Part shown: in pieces, positions 1 through 12,139 of the stretch
Layout: each line of letters starts with the position of its first letter
Position numbering within the stretch: position 1 is the stretch's first letter
DNA from: Henricia sp. BOLD:AAB3569
Taxonomy: Eukaryota; Echinodermata; Asteroidea; Spinulosida; Echinasteridae
DNA: 64,000 nucleotides
NCBI GenBank assembly: GCA_037783545.1
Contig: JBBELK010000522.1
Span: forward strand, 307,602-371,601
Direction of reading: 5' to 3'
Notes under the pieces: generated by a model
Seen by the model: the letters and a program-made list of their open reading frames with translations, nothing else
What the model was told of the DNA's origin: nothing
Database searches by the model: none
Program-made: the position numbers and the translations under genes

Positions 1-260
1 ATTGCAGAGAAATTTCAATATGTAGGGAATTTCCTGCTTGCTCCGCAACCCGTGGCTGTCCCGACACTCTGCTTTGGTGTACTCCTGACTCGTGCGCATG
101 CGTAGGCCTTTGGATGGTCGTTGACACACCCCAGTTTGGGACGGCAATTTTGGTCAAAGTGTGGTCCAAACGTCGGCAAATTTGGAGGTCGAAAAATTTT
201 CTGACGAACTTCAAATTTTGCATGCTCCAAGCAGTCTATATTCCGCACCTGTCCTAAAAA
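1..260 (+). repeat. Partial family A monomer at the left edge
   Basis: This truncated unit begins at about unit position 24, so the array continues leftward beyond the window. It carries the one-base-shorter 'gggaatttcc' variant also seen in the run of 282-bp units at 2240-3085. Confidence 0.9.
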
Positions 261-541
261 ATTGACAGACTTTCGCCGAGAAATAGCAGAGAAATTTCAA
301 TATGTAGGGAAATTTCCTGCTTGCTCCGCAACCCGTGGCTGTCCCGACACTCTGCTTTGGTGTACTCCTGACTCGTGCGCATGCGTAGGCCTTTGGATGG
401 TGTTGACACACCCCAGTTTGGGACGGCAATTTTGGTCAAAGTGTGGTCCAAACGTCGGCAAATTTGGAGGTCGAAAATTTTCTGACGAACTTCAAATTTT
501 GCATGCTCCAAGCAGTCTATATTCCGCACCTGTCCTAAGAA
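261..541 (+). repeat. 281-bp family A unit with two 1-bp deletions
   Basis: This is the first complete unit. It lacks one base in 'ggtgttgac' (usual 'ggtcgttgac') and one A in the A-run after 'ggtcg', giving 281 bp. The shortened A-run recurs at about 3868 and 14900. Confidence 0.85.
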
Positions 542-824
542 ATTGACAGACTTTCGCCGGCAAATTGCAGAGAAATTTCAATATGTAGGGAAATGTCCTG
601 CTTGCTCCGCAACCCGTGGCTGTCCCGACACTCTGCTTTGGTGTACTCCTGACTCGTGCGCATGCGTAGTCCTTTGGATGGTCGTTGACACACCCCAGTT
701 TGGGACGGCAATTTTGGTCAAAGTGTGGTCCAAACGTCGGCAAATTTGGAGGTCGAACAATTTTCTGACGAACTTCAAATTTTGCATGCTCCAAGCAGTC
801 TATATTCCGCACCTGTCCTAAAAA

Positions 825-1107
825 ATTGACAGACTTTCGCCGGCAAATTGCAGAGAAATTTCAATATGTAGGGAAATTTCCTGCTTGCTCCGCAACCCGT
901 GGCTGTCCCGACACTCTGCTTTGGTGTACTCCTGACTCGTGCGCATGCGTAGGCCTTTGGATGGTCGTTGACACACCCCAGTTTGGGACGGCAATTTTGG
1001 TCAAAGTGTGGTCCAAACGTCGGCAAATTTGGAGGTCGAAAAATTTTCTGACGAACTTCAAATTTTGCATGCTCTAAGCAGTCTATATTCCGCACCTGTC
1101 CTAAAAA
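825..1107 (+). repeat. Representative family A monomer (283 bp)
   Basis: This unit serves as a coordinate reference. Positions 1-37 are near-identical to B. Positions 38-78 are the A-specific segment. Position 126 onward holds the CGCATGCG palindrome. Positions 175-220 (999-1044 here) are the 46-bp block identical to B. Positions 221-283 are closely similar to B, with about ten substitutions. A short module resembling 'cggcaaat' occurs at unit positions 17, 165 and 197. This unit belongs to the class with 'ccggcaaattgcag', 'aaatttcc' and 'gtaggcc'. Confidence 0.9.
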
Positions 1108-2239
1108 ATTGACAGACTTTCGCCGAGAAATAGCAGAGAAATTTCAATATGTAGGGAAATTTCCTGCTTGCTCCGCAACCCGTGGCTGTCCCGACACTCT
1201 GCTTTGGTGTACTCCTGACTCGTGCGCATGCGTAGGCCTTTGGATGGTCGTTGACACACCCCAGTTTGGGACGGCAATTTTGGTCAAAGTGTGGTCCAAA
1301 CGTCGGCAAATTTGGAGGTCGAAAAATTTTCTGACGAACTTCAAATTTTGCATGCTCCAAGCAGTCTATATTCCGCACCTGTCCTAAAAAATTGACAGAC
1401 TTTCGCCGGCAAATTGCAGAGAAATTTCAATATGTAGGGAAATGTCCTGCTTGCTCCGCAACCCGTGGCTGTCCCGACACTCTGCTTTGGTGTACTCCTG
1501 ACTCGTGCGCATGCGTAGTCCTTTGGATGGTCGTTGACACACCCCAGTTTGGGACGGCAATTTTGGTCAAAGTGTGGTCCAAACGTCGGCAAATTTGGAG
1601 GTCGAACAATTTTCTGACGAACTTCAAATTTTGCATGCTCCAAGCAGTCTATATTCCGCACCTGTCCTAAAAAATTGACAGACTTTCGCCGGCAAATTGC
1701 AGAGAAATTTCAATATGTAGGGAAATTTTCTGCTTGCTCCGCAACCCGTGGCTGTCCCGACACTCTGCTTTGGTGTACTCCTGACTCGTGCGCATGCGTA
1801 GGCCTTTGGATGGTCGTTGACACACCCCAGTTTGGGACGGCAATTTTGGTCAAAGTGTGGTCCAAACGTCGGCAAATTTGGAGGTCGAAAAATTTTCTGA
1901 CGAACTTCAAATTTTGCATGCTCCAAGCAGTCTATATTCCGCACCTGTCCTAAAAAATTGACAGACTTTCGCCGGCAAATTGCAGAGAAATTTCAATATG
2001 TAGGGAAATGTCCTGCTTGCTCCGCAACCCGTGGCTGTCCCGACACTCTGCTTTGGTGTACTCCTGACTCGTGCGCATGCGTAGTCCTTTGGATGGTCGT
2101 TGACACACCCCAGTTTGGGACGGCAATTTTGGTCAAAGTGTGGTCCAAACGTCGGCAAATTTAGAGGTCGAAAAATTTTCTGACGAACTTCAAATTTTGC
2201 ATGCTCCAAGCAGTCTATATTCCGCACCTGTCCTAAAAA

Positions 2240-3085
2240 ATTGACAGACTTTCGCCGGCAAATTGCAGAGAAATTTCAATATGTAGGGAATTTCCTGCTT
2301 GCTCCGCAACCCGTGGCTGTCCCGACACTCTGCTTTGGTGTACTCCTGACTCGTGCGCATGCGTAGGCCTTTGGATGGTCGTTGACAAACCCCAGTTTGG
2401 GACGGCAATTTTGGTCAAAGTGTGGTCCAAACGTCGGCAAATTTGGAGGTCGAAAAATTTTCTGACGAACTTCAAATTTTGCATGCTCCAAGCAGTCTAT
2501 ATTCCGCACCTGTCCTAAAAAATTGACAGACTTTCGCCGGCAAATTGCAGAGAAATTTCAATATGTAGGGAATTTCCTGCTTGCTCCGCAACCCGTGGCT
2601 GTCCCGACACTCTGCTTTGGTGTACTCCTGACTCGTGCGCATGCGTAGGCCTTTGGATGGTCGTTGACACACCCCAGTTTGGGACGGCAATTTTGGTCAA
2701 AGTGTGGTCCAAACGTCGGCAAATTTGGAGGTCGAAAAATTTTCTGACGAACTTCAAATGTTGCATGCTCCTAGCAGTCTATATTCCGCACCTGTCCTAA
2801 AAAATTGACAGACTTTCGCCGGCAAATTGCAGAGAAATTTCAATATGTAGGGAATTTCCTGCTTGCTCCGCAACCCGTGGCTGTCCCGACACTCTGCTTT
2901 GGTGTACTCCTGACTCGTGCGCATGCGTAGGCCTTTAGATGGTCGTTGACACACCCCAGTTTGGGACGGCAATTTTGGTCAAAGTGTGGTCCAAACGTCG
3001 GCAAATTTGGAGGTCGAAAAATTTTCTGACGAACTTTAAATTTTGCATGCTCCAAGCAGTCTATATTCCGCACCTATCCTAAAAA
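2240..3085 (+). repeat. Three consecutive 282-bp family A units
   Basis: Three neighbouring units start at 2240, 2522 and 2804. They share the one-base-shorter 'gggaatttcc' step (usual 'gggaaatttcc'), so they probably arose by a local one-unit expansion. Private changes include 'gacaaacccc' at about 2385, 'caaatgttgc' at about 2757 and 'actttaaatt' at about 3034. The run is therefore older than the HORs to its right. Confidence 0.75.
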
Positions 3086-4782
3086 AATGACAGACTTTCG
3101 CCGAGAAATAGCAGAGAAATTTCAATATGTAGGGAAATTTCCTGCTTGCTCCGCAACCCGTGGCTGTCCCGACACTCTGCTTTGGTGTACTCCTGACTCG
3201 TGCGCATGCGTAGGCCTTTGGATGGTCGTTGACACACCCCAGTTTGGGAAGGCAATTTTGGTCAAAGTGTGGTCCAAACGTCGGCAAATTTGGAGGTCGA
3301 AAAATTTTCTGACGAACTTCAAATTTTGCATGCTCCAAGCAGTCTATATTCCGCACCTGTCCTAAACAATTGACAGACTTTCGCCGGCAAATTGCAGAGA
3401 AATTTCAATATGTAGGGAAATGTCCTGCTTGCTCCGCAACCCGTGGCTGTCCCGACACTCTGCTTTGGTGTACTCCTGACTCGTGCGCATGCGTAGTCCT
3501 TTGGATGGTCGTTGACACACCCCAGTTTGGGACGGCAATTTTGGTCAAAGTGTGGTCCAAACGTCGGCAAATTTGGAGGTCGAAAAATTTTCTGACGAAC
3601 TTCAAATTTTGCATGCTCCAAGCAGTCTATATTCCGCACCTGTCCTAAAAAATTGACAGACTTTCGCCGGCAAATAGCAGAGAAATTTCAATATGTAGGG
3701 AAATCTCCTGCTTGCTCCGCAACCCGTGGCTGTCCCCACACTCTGCTTTGGTGTACTCCTGACTCGTGCGCATGCGTAGGCCTTTGGATGGTCGTTGACA
3801 CACCCCAGTTTGGGACGGCAATTTTGGTCAAAGTGTGGTCCAAACGTCGGCAAATTTGGAGGTCGAAAATTTTCTGACGAACTTCAAATTTTGCATGCTC
3901 CAAGCAGTCTATATTCCGCACCTGTCCTAAAAAATTGACAGACTTTCGCCGGCAAATTGCAGAGAAATTTCAATATGTAGGGAAATGTCCTGCTTGCTCC
4001 GCAACCCGTGGCTGTCCCGACACTCTGCTTTGGTGTACTCCTGACCCGTGCGCATGCGTAGTCGTTTGGATGGTCGTTGACACACCCCAGTTTGGGACGG
4101 CAATTTTGGTCAAAGTGTGGTCCAAACGTCGGCAAATTTGGAGGTCGAAATATTTTCTGACGAACTTCAAATTTTGCATGCTCCAAGCAGTCTATATTCC
4201 GCACCTGTCCTAAAAAATTGACAGATTTTCGCCGGCAAATTGCAGAGAAATTTCAATATGTAGGGAAATTTCCTGCTTGCTCCGCAACCCGTGGCTGTCC
4301 CGACACTCTGCTTTGGTGTACTCCTGACTCGTGCGCATGCGTAGGCCTTTGGATGGTCGTTGACACACCCCAGTTTGGGACGGCAATTTTGGTCAAAGTG
4401 TGGTCCAAACGTCGGCAAATTTGGAGGTCGAAAAATTTTCTGACGAACTTCAAATTTTGCATGCTCCAAGCAGTCTATATTCCGCACCTGTCCTAAAAAA
4501 TTGACAGACTTTCGCCGGCAAATTGCAGAGAAATTTCAATATGTAGGGAAATTTCCTGCTTGCTCCGCAACCCGTGGCTGTCCCGACACTCTGCTTTTGT
4601 GTACTCCTGACTCGTGCGCATGCGTAGGCCTTTGGATGGTCGTTGACACACCCCAGTTTGGGACGGCAATTTTGGTCAAAGTGTGGTCCAAACGTCGGCA
4701 AATTTGGAGGTCGAAAAATTTTCTGACGAACTTCAAATTTTGCATGCTCCAAGCAGTCTATATTCCGCACCTGTCCTAAAAA

Positions 4783-6480
4783 ATTGACAGACTTTCGCCG
4801 GCAAATTGCAGAGAAATTTCAATATGTAGGGAAATGTCCTGCTTGCTCCGCAACCCGTGGCTGTCCCGACACTCTGCTTTGGTGTACTCCTGACTCGTGC
4901 GCATGCGTAGTCCTTTGGATGGTCGTTGACACACCCCAGTTTGGGACGGCAATTTTGGTCAAAGTGTGGTCCAAACGTCGGCAAATTTGGAGGTCGAAAA
5001 ATTTTCTGACGAACTTCAAATTTTGCATGCTCCAAGCAGTCTATATTCCGCACCTGTCCTAAAAAATTGACAGACTTTCGCCGGCAAATTGCAGAGAAAT
5101 TTCAATATGTAGGGAAATGTCCTGCTTGCTCCGCAACCCGTGGCTGTCCCGACACTCTGCTTTGGTGTACTCCTGACTCGTGCGCATGCGTAGGCCTTTG
5201 GATGGTCGTTGACACACCCCAGTTTGGGACGGCAATTTTGGTCAAAGTGTGGTCCAAACGTCGGCAAATTTGGAGGTCGAAAAATTTTCTGACGAACTTC
5301 AAATTTTGCATGCTCCAAGCAGTCTATATTCCGCACCTGTCCTAAAAAATTGACAGACTTTCGCCGAGAAATAGCAGAGAAATTTCAATATGTAGGGAAA
5401 TTTCCTGCTTGCTCCGCAACCCGTGGCTGTCCCGACACTCTGCTTTGGTGTACTCCTGACTCGTGCGCATGCGTAGGCCTTTGGATGGTCGTTGACACAC
5501 CCCAGTTTGGGACGGCAATTTTGGTCAAAGTGTGGTCCAAACGTCGGCAAATTTGGAGGTCGAAAAATTTTCTGACGAACTTCAAATTTTGCATGCTCCA
5601 AGCAGTCTATATTCCGCACCTGTCCTAAAAAATTGACAGACTTTCGCCGGCAAATTGCAGAGAAATTTCAATATGTAGGGAAATGTCCTGCTTGCTCCGC
5701 AACCCGTGGCTGTCCCGACACTCTGCTTTGGTGTACTCCTGACTCGTGCGCATGCGTAGTCCTTTGGATGGTCGTTGACACACCCCAGTTTGGGACGGCA
5801 ATTTTGGTCAAAGTGTGGTCCAAACGTCGGCAAATTTGGAGGTCGAAAAATTTTCTGACGAACTTCAAATTTTGCATGCTCCAAGCAGTCTATATTCCGC
5901 ACCTGTCCTAAAAAATTGACAGACTTTCGCCGGCAAATTGCAGAGAAATTTCAATATGTAGGGAAATGTCCTGCTTGCTCCGCAACCCGTGGCTGTCCCG
6001 ACACTCTGCTTTGGTGTACTCCTGACTCGTGCGCATGCGTAGGCCTTTGGATGGTCGTTGACACACCCCAGTTTGGGACGGCAATTTTGGTCAAAGTGTG
6101 GTCCAAACGTCGGCAAATTTGGAGGTCGAAAAATTTTCTGACGAACTTCAAATTTTGCATGCTCCAAGCAGTCTATATTCCGCACCTGTCCTAAAAAATT
6201 GACAGACTTTCGCCGAGAAATAGCAGAGAAATTTCAATATGTAGGGAAATTTCCTGCTTGCTCCGCAACCCGTGGCTGTCCCGACACTCTGCTTTGGTGT
6301 ACTCCTGACTCGTGCGCATGCGTAGGCCTTTGGATGGTCGTTGACACACCCCAGTTTGGGACGGCAATTTTGGTCAAAGTGTGGTCCAAACGTCGGCAAA
6401 TTTGGAGGTCGAAAAATTTTCTGACGAACTTCAAATTTTGCATGCTCCAAGCAGTCTATATTCCGCACCTGTCTTAAAAA
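4783..6480 (+). repeat. 849-bp trimer HOR, two copies (family A)
   Basis: The unit-class order V-type ('aaatgtcc' with 'gtagtcc'), C-type ('aaatgtcc' with 'gtaggcc'), E-type ('ccgagaaatagcag' with 'aaatttcc') occurs at 4783-5631 and again at 5632-6480. By eye the two copies are nearly identical, apart from a C-to-T change in 'gtcttaaaaa' at about 6473 in the second. This is a three-unit tandem duplication. Confidence 0.8.
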
Positions 6481-9027
6481 ATTGACAGACTTTCGCCGGC
6501 AAATTGCAGAGAAATGTCAATATGTAGGGAAATGTCCTGCTTGCTCCGCAACCCGTGGCTGTCCCGACACTCTGCTTTGGTGTACTCCTGACTCGTGCGC
6601 ATGCGTAGTCCTTTGGATGGTCGTTGACACACCCCAGTTTGGGACGGCAATTTTGGTCAAAGTGTGGTCCAAACGTCGGCAAATTTGGAGGTCGAAAAAT
6701 TTTCTGACGAACTTCAAATTTTGCATGCTCCAAGCAGTCTATATTCCGCACCTGTCCTAAAAAATTGACAGACTTTCGCCGAGAAATAGCAGAGAAATTT
6801 CAATATGTAGGGAAATTTCCTGCTTGCTCCGCAACCCGTGGCTGTCCCGACACTCTGCTTTGGTGTACTCCTGACTCGTGCGCATGCGTAGGCCTTTGGA
6901 TGGTCGTTGACACACCCCAGTTTGGGACGGCAATTTTGGTCAAAGTGTGGTCCAAACGTCGGAAAATTTGGAGGTCGAAAAATTTTCTGACGAACTTCAA
7001 ATTTTGCATGCTCCAAGCAGTCTATATTCCGCACCTGTCCTAAAAAATTGACAGACTTTCGCCGAGAAATAGCAGAGAAATTTCAATATGTAGGGAAATT
7101 TCCTGCTTGCTCCGCAACCCGTGGCTGTCCCGACACTCTGCTTTGGTGTACTCCTGACTCGTGCGCATGCGTAGGCCTTTGGATGGTCGTTGACACACCC
7201 CGGTTTGGGACGGCAATTTTGGTCAAAGTGTGGTCCAAACGTCGGCAAATTTGGAGGTCGAAAAATTTTCTGACGAACTTCAAATTTTGCATGCTCCAAG
7301 CAGTCTATATTCCGCACCTGTCCTAAAAAATTGACAGACTTTCGCCGGCAAATTGCAGAGAAATTTCAATATGTAGGGAAATGTCCTGCTTGCTCCGCAA
7401 CCCGTGGCTGTCCCGACACTCTGCTTTGGTGTACTCCTGACTCGTGCGCATGCGTAGTCCTTTGGATGGTCGTTGACACACCCCAGTTTGGGACGGCAAT
7501 TTTGGTCAAAGTGTGGTCCAAACGTCGGCAAATTTGGAGGTCGAAAAATTTTCTGACGAACTTCAAATTTTGCATGCTCCAAGCAGTCTATATTCCGCAC
7601 CTGTCCTAAAAAATTGACAGACTTTCGCCGAGAAATAGCAGAGAAATTTCAATATGTAGGGAAATTTCCTGCTTGCTCCGCAACCCGTGGCTGTCCCGAC
7701 ACTCTGCTTTGGTGTACTCCTGACTCGTGCGCATGCGTAGGCCTTTGGATGGTCGTTGACACACCCCAGTTTGGGACGGCAATTTTGGTCAAAGTGTGGT
7801 CCAAACGTCGGCAAATTTGGAGGTCGAAAAATTTTCTGACGAACTTCAAATTTTGCATGCTCCAAGCAGTCTATATTCCGCACCTGTCTTAAAAAATTGA
7901 CAGACTTTCGCCGGCAAATTGCAGAGAAATTTCAATATGTAGGGAAATGTCCTGCTTGCTCCGCAACCCGTGGCTGTCCCGACACTCTGCTTTGGTGTAC
8001 TCCTGACTCGTGCGCATGCGTAGTCCTTTGGATGGTCGTTGACACACCCCAGTTTGGGACGGCAATTTTGGTCAAAGTGTGGTCCAAACGTCGGCAAATT
8101 TGGAGGTCGAAAAATTTTCTGACGAACTTCAAATTTTGCATGCTCCAAGCAGTCTATATTCCGCACCTGTCCTAAAAAATTGACAGACTTTCGCCGAGAA
8201 ATAGCAGAGAAATTTCAATATGTAGGGAAATTTCCTGCTTGCTCCGCAACCCGTGGCTGTCCCGACACTCTGCTTTGGTGTACTCCTGACTCGTGCGCAT
8301 GCGTAGGCCTTTGGATGGTCGTTGACACACCCCAGTTTGGGACGGCAATTTTGGTCAAAGTGTGGTCCAAACGTCGGAAAATTTGGAGGTCGAAAAATTT
8401 TCTGACGAACTTCAAATTTTGCATGCTCCAAGCAGTCTATATTCCGCACCTGTCCTAAAAAATTGACAGACTTTCGCCGAGAAATAGCAGAGAAATTTCA
8501 ATATGTAGGGAAATTTCCTGCTTGCTCCGCAACCCGTGGCTGTCCCGACACTCTGCTTTGGTGTACTCCTGACTCGTGCGCATGCGTAGGCCTTTGGATG
8601 GTCGTTGACACACCCCAGTTTGGGACGGCAATTTTGGTCAAAGTGTGGTCCAAACGTCGGCAAATTTGGAGGTCGAAAAATTTTCTGACGAACTTCAAAT
8701 TTTGCATGCTCCAAGCAGTCTATATTCCGCACCTGTCCTAAAAAATTGACAGACTTTCGCCGGCAAATTGCAGAGAAATTTCAATATGTAGGGAAATGTC
8801 CTGCTTGCTCCGCAACCCGTGGCTGTCCCGACACTCTGCTTTGGTGTACTCCTGACTCGTGCGCATGCGTAGTCCTTTGGATGGTCGTTGACACACCCCA
8901 GTTTGGGACGGCAATTTTGGTCAAAGTGTGGTCCAAACGTCGGCAAATTTGGAGGTCGAAAAATTTTCTGACGAACTTCAAATTTTGCATGCTCCAAGCA
9001 GTCTATATTCCGCACCTGTCCTAAAAA
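6198..9027 (+). repeat. 1415-bp pentamer HOR, two copies (family A)
   Basis: Copies run 6198-7612 and 7613-9027, exactly five 283-bp units apart. Shared markers are 'gtcttaaaaa' at the end of unit 1 (about 6473 and 7888) and 'cgtcggaaaattt' in unit 3 (about 6958 and 8373). The unit-class order is also the same. Private changes such as 'gaaatgtcaata' near 6512 and 'ccccggtttggg' near 7198 are few, so the duplication is recent. Confidence 0.8.
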
Positions 9028-10441
9028 ATTGACAGACTTTCGGCGGCAAATTGCAGAGAAATTTCAATATGTAGGGAAATGTCCTGCTTGCTCCGCAACC
9101 CGTGGCTGTCCCGACACTCTGCTTTGGTGTACTCCTGACTCGTGCGCATGCGTAGGCCTTTGGATGGTCGTTGACACACCCCAGTTTGGGACGGCAATTT
9201 TGGTCAAAGTGTGGTCCAAACGTCGGCAAATTTGGAGGTCGAAAAATTTTCTGACGAACTTCAAATTTTGCATGCTCCAAGCAGTCTATATTCCGCACCT
9301 GTCCTAAAAAATTGACAGACTTTCGCCGAGAAATAGCAGAGAAATTTCAATATGTAGGGAAATTTCCTGCTTGCTCCGCAACCCGTGGCTGTCCCGACAC
9401 TCTGCTTTGGTGTACTCCTGACTCGTGCGCATGCGTAGGCCTTTGGATGGTCGTTGACACACCCCAGTTTGGGACGGCAATTTTGGTCAAAGTGTGGTCC
9501 AAACGTCGACAAATTTGGAGGTCGAAAAATTTTCTGACGAACTTCAAATTTTGCATGCTCCAAGCAGTCTATATTCCGCACCTGTCTTAAAAAATTGACA
9601 GACTTTCGCCGGCAAATTGCAGAGAAATTTCAATATGTAGGGAAATGTCCTGCTTGCTCCGCAACCCGTGGCTGTCCCGACACTCTGCTTTGGTGTACTC
9701 CTGACTCGTGTGCATGCGTAGTCCTTTGGATGGTCGTTGACACACCCCAGTTTGGGACGGCAATTTTGGTCAAAGTGTGGTCCAAACGTCGGCAAATTTG
9801 GAGGTCGAAAAATTTTCTGACGAACTTCAAATTTTGCATGCTCCAAGCAGTCTATATTCCGCACCTGTCCTACAAAATTGACAGACTTTCGCCGGCAAAT
9901 TGCAGAGAAATTTCAATATGTAGGGAATTTCCTGCTTGCTCCGCAACCCGTGGCTGTCCCGACACTCTGCTTTGGTGTACTCCTGACTCGTGCGCATGCG
10001 TAGGCCTTTGGATGGTCGTTGACACACCCCAGTTTGGGACGGCAATTTTGGTCAAAGTGTGGTCCAAACGTCGGCAAATTTGGAGGTCGAAAAATTTTCT
10101 GACGAACTTCAAATTTTGCATGCTCCAAGCAGTCTATCTTCCGCACCTGTCCTAAAAAATTGACAGACTTTCGCCGAGAAATAGCAGAGAAATTTCAATA
10201 TGTAGGGAAATTTCCTGCTTGCTCCGCAACCCGTGGCTGTCCCGACACTCTGCTTTGGTGTACTCCTGACTCGTGCGCATGCGTAGGCCTTTGGATGGTC
10301 GTTGACACACCCCAGTTTGGGACGGCAATTTTGGTCAAAGTGTGGTCCAAACGTCGGCAAATTTGGAGGTCGAAAAATTTTCTGACGAACTTCAAATTTT
10401 GCATGCTCCAAGCAGTCTATATTCCGCACCTGTCCTAAAAA
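8179..10441 (+). repeat. 12-unit-period duplication, copy 1 (family A)
   Basis: Eight units (2263 bp) recur at 11574-13836, offset 3395 bp (twelve units, one of them 282 bp). Shared rare markers are 'cgtcgacaaattt' (about 9507), 'tcgtgtgcatg' (about 9707), 'tcctacaaaattg' (about 9868) and 'ctatcttccgc' (about 10133). In this copy I noticed one private change, 'ttcggcggc' near 9041. A 12-mer HOR, or a segmental duplication inside the array, explains this. Confidence 0.82.
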
Positions 10442-12139
10442 ATTGACAGACTTTCGCCGAGAAATAGCAGAGAAATTTCAATATGTAGGGAAATTTCCTG
10501 CTTGCTCCGCAACCCGTGGCTGTCCCGACACTCTGCTTTGGTGTACTCCTGACTCGTGCGCATGCGTAGGCCTTTGGATGGTCGTTGACACACCCCAGTT
10601 TGGGACGGCAATTTTGGTCAAAGTGTGGTCCAAACGTCGGAAAATTTGGAGGTCGAAAAATTTTCTGACGAACTTCAAATTTTGCATGCTCCAAGCAGTC
10701 TATATTCCGCACCTGTCCTAAAAAATTGACAGACTTTCGCCGAGAAATAGCAGAGAAATTTCAATATGTAGGGAAATTTCCTGCTTGCTCCGCAACCCGT
10801 GGCTGTCCCGACACTCTGCTTTGGTGTACTCCTGACTCGTGCGCATGCGTAGGCCTTTGGATGGTCGTTGACACACCCCAGTTTGGGACGGCAATTTTGG
10901 TCAAAGTGTGGTCCAAACGTCGGCAAATTTGGAGGTCGAAAAATTTTCTGACGAACTTCAAATTTTGCATGCTCCAAGCAGTCTATATTCCGCACCTGTC
11001 CTAAAAAATTGACAGACTTTCGCCGGCAAATTGCAGAGAAATTTCAATATGTAGGGAAATGTCCTGCTTGCTCCGCAACCCGTGGCTGTCCCGACACTCT
11101 GCTTTGGTGTACTCCTGACTCGTGCGCATGCGTAGGCTTTTGGATGGTCGTTGACACACCCCAGTTTGGGACGGCAATTTTGGTCAAAGTGTGGTCCAAA
11201 CGTCGGCAAATTTGGAGGTCGAAAAATTTTCTGACGAACTTCACATTTTGCATGCTCCAAGCAGTCTATATTCCGCACCTGTCGTAAAAAATTGACAGAC
11301 TTTCGCCGAGAAATAGCAGAGAAATTTCAATATGTAGGGAAATTTCCTGCTTGCTCCGCAACCCGTGGCTGTCCCGACACTCTGCTTTGGTGTACTCCTG
11401 ACTCGTGCGCATGCGTAGGCCTTTGGATGGTCGTTGACACACCCCAGTTTGGGACGGCAATTTTGGTCAAAGTGTGGTCCAAACGTCGGCAAATTTGGAG
11501 GTCGAAAAATTTTCTGACGAACTTCAAATTTTGCATGCTCCAAGCAGTCTATATTCCGCACCTGTCCTAAAAAATTGACAGACTTTCGCCGAGAAATAGC
11601 AGAGAAATTTCAATATGTAGGGAAATTTCCTGCTTGCTCCGCAACCCGTGGCTGTCCCGACACTCTGCTTTGGTGTACTCCTGACTCGTGCGCATGCGTA
11701 GGCCTTTGGATGGTCGTTGACACACCCCAGTTTGGGACGGCAATTTTGGTCAAAGTGTGGTCCAAACGTCGGAAAATTTGGAGGTCGAAAAATTTTCTGA
11801 CGAACTTCAAATTTTGCATGCTCCAAGCAGTCTATATTCCGCACCTGTCCTAAAAAATTGACAGACTTTCGCCGAGAAATAGCAGAGAAATTTCAATATG
11901 TAGGGAAATTTCCTGCTTGCTCCGCAACCCGTGGCTGTCCCGACACTCTGCTTTGGTGTACTCCTGACTCGTGCGCATGCGTAGGCCTTTGGATGGTCGT
12001 TGACACACCCCAGTTTGGGACGGCAATTTTGGTCAAAGTGTGGTCCAAACGTCGGCAAATTTGGAGGTCGAAAAATTTTCTGACGAACTTCAAATTTTGC
12101 ATGCTCCAAGCAGTCTATATTCCGCACCTGTCCTAAAAA
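10159..12139 (+). repeat. 1132-bp tetramer HOR nested in the 12-mer (family A)
   Basis: The order E-type, E-type with 'cgtcggaaaattt', E-type begins at 10159 and again at 11291, 1132 bp (four units) apart. The intervening fourth unit (11008-11290) is C-type and carries private changes ('gtaggctttt', 'cttcacatttt', 'gtcgtaaaaaa'). This is a nested, probably earlier, duplication inside the 3395-bp period. Confidence 0.7.
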
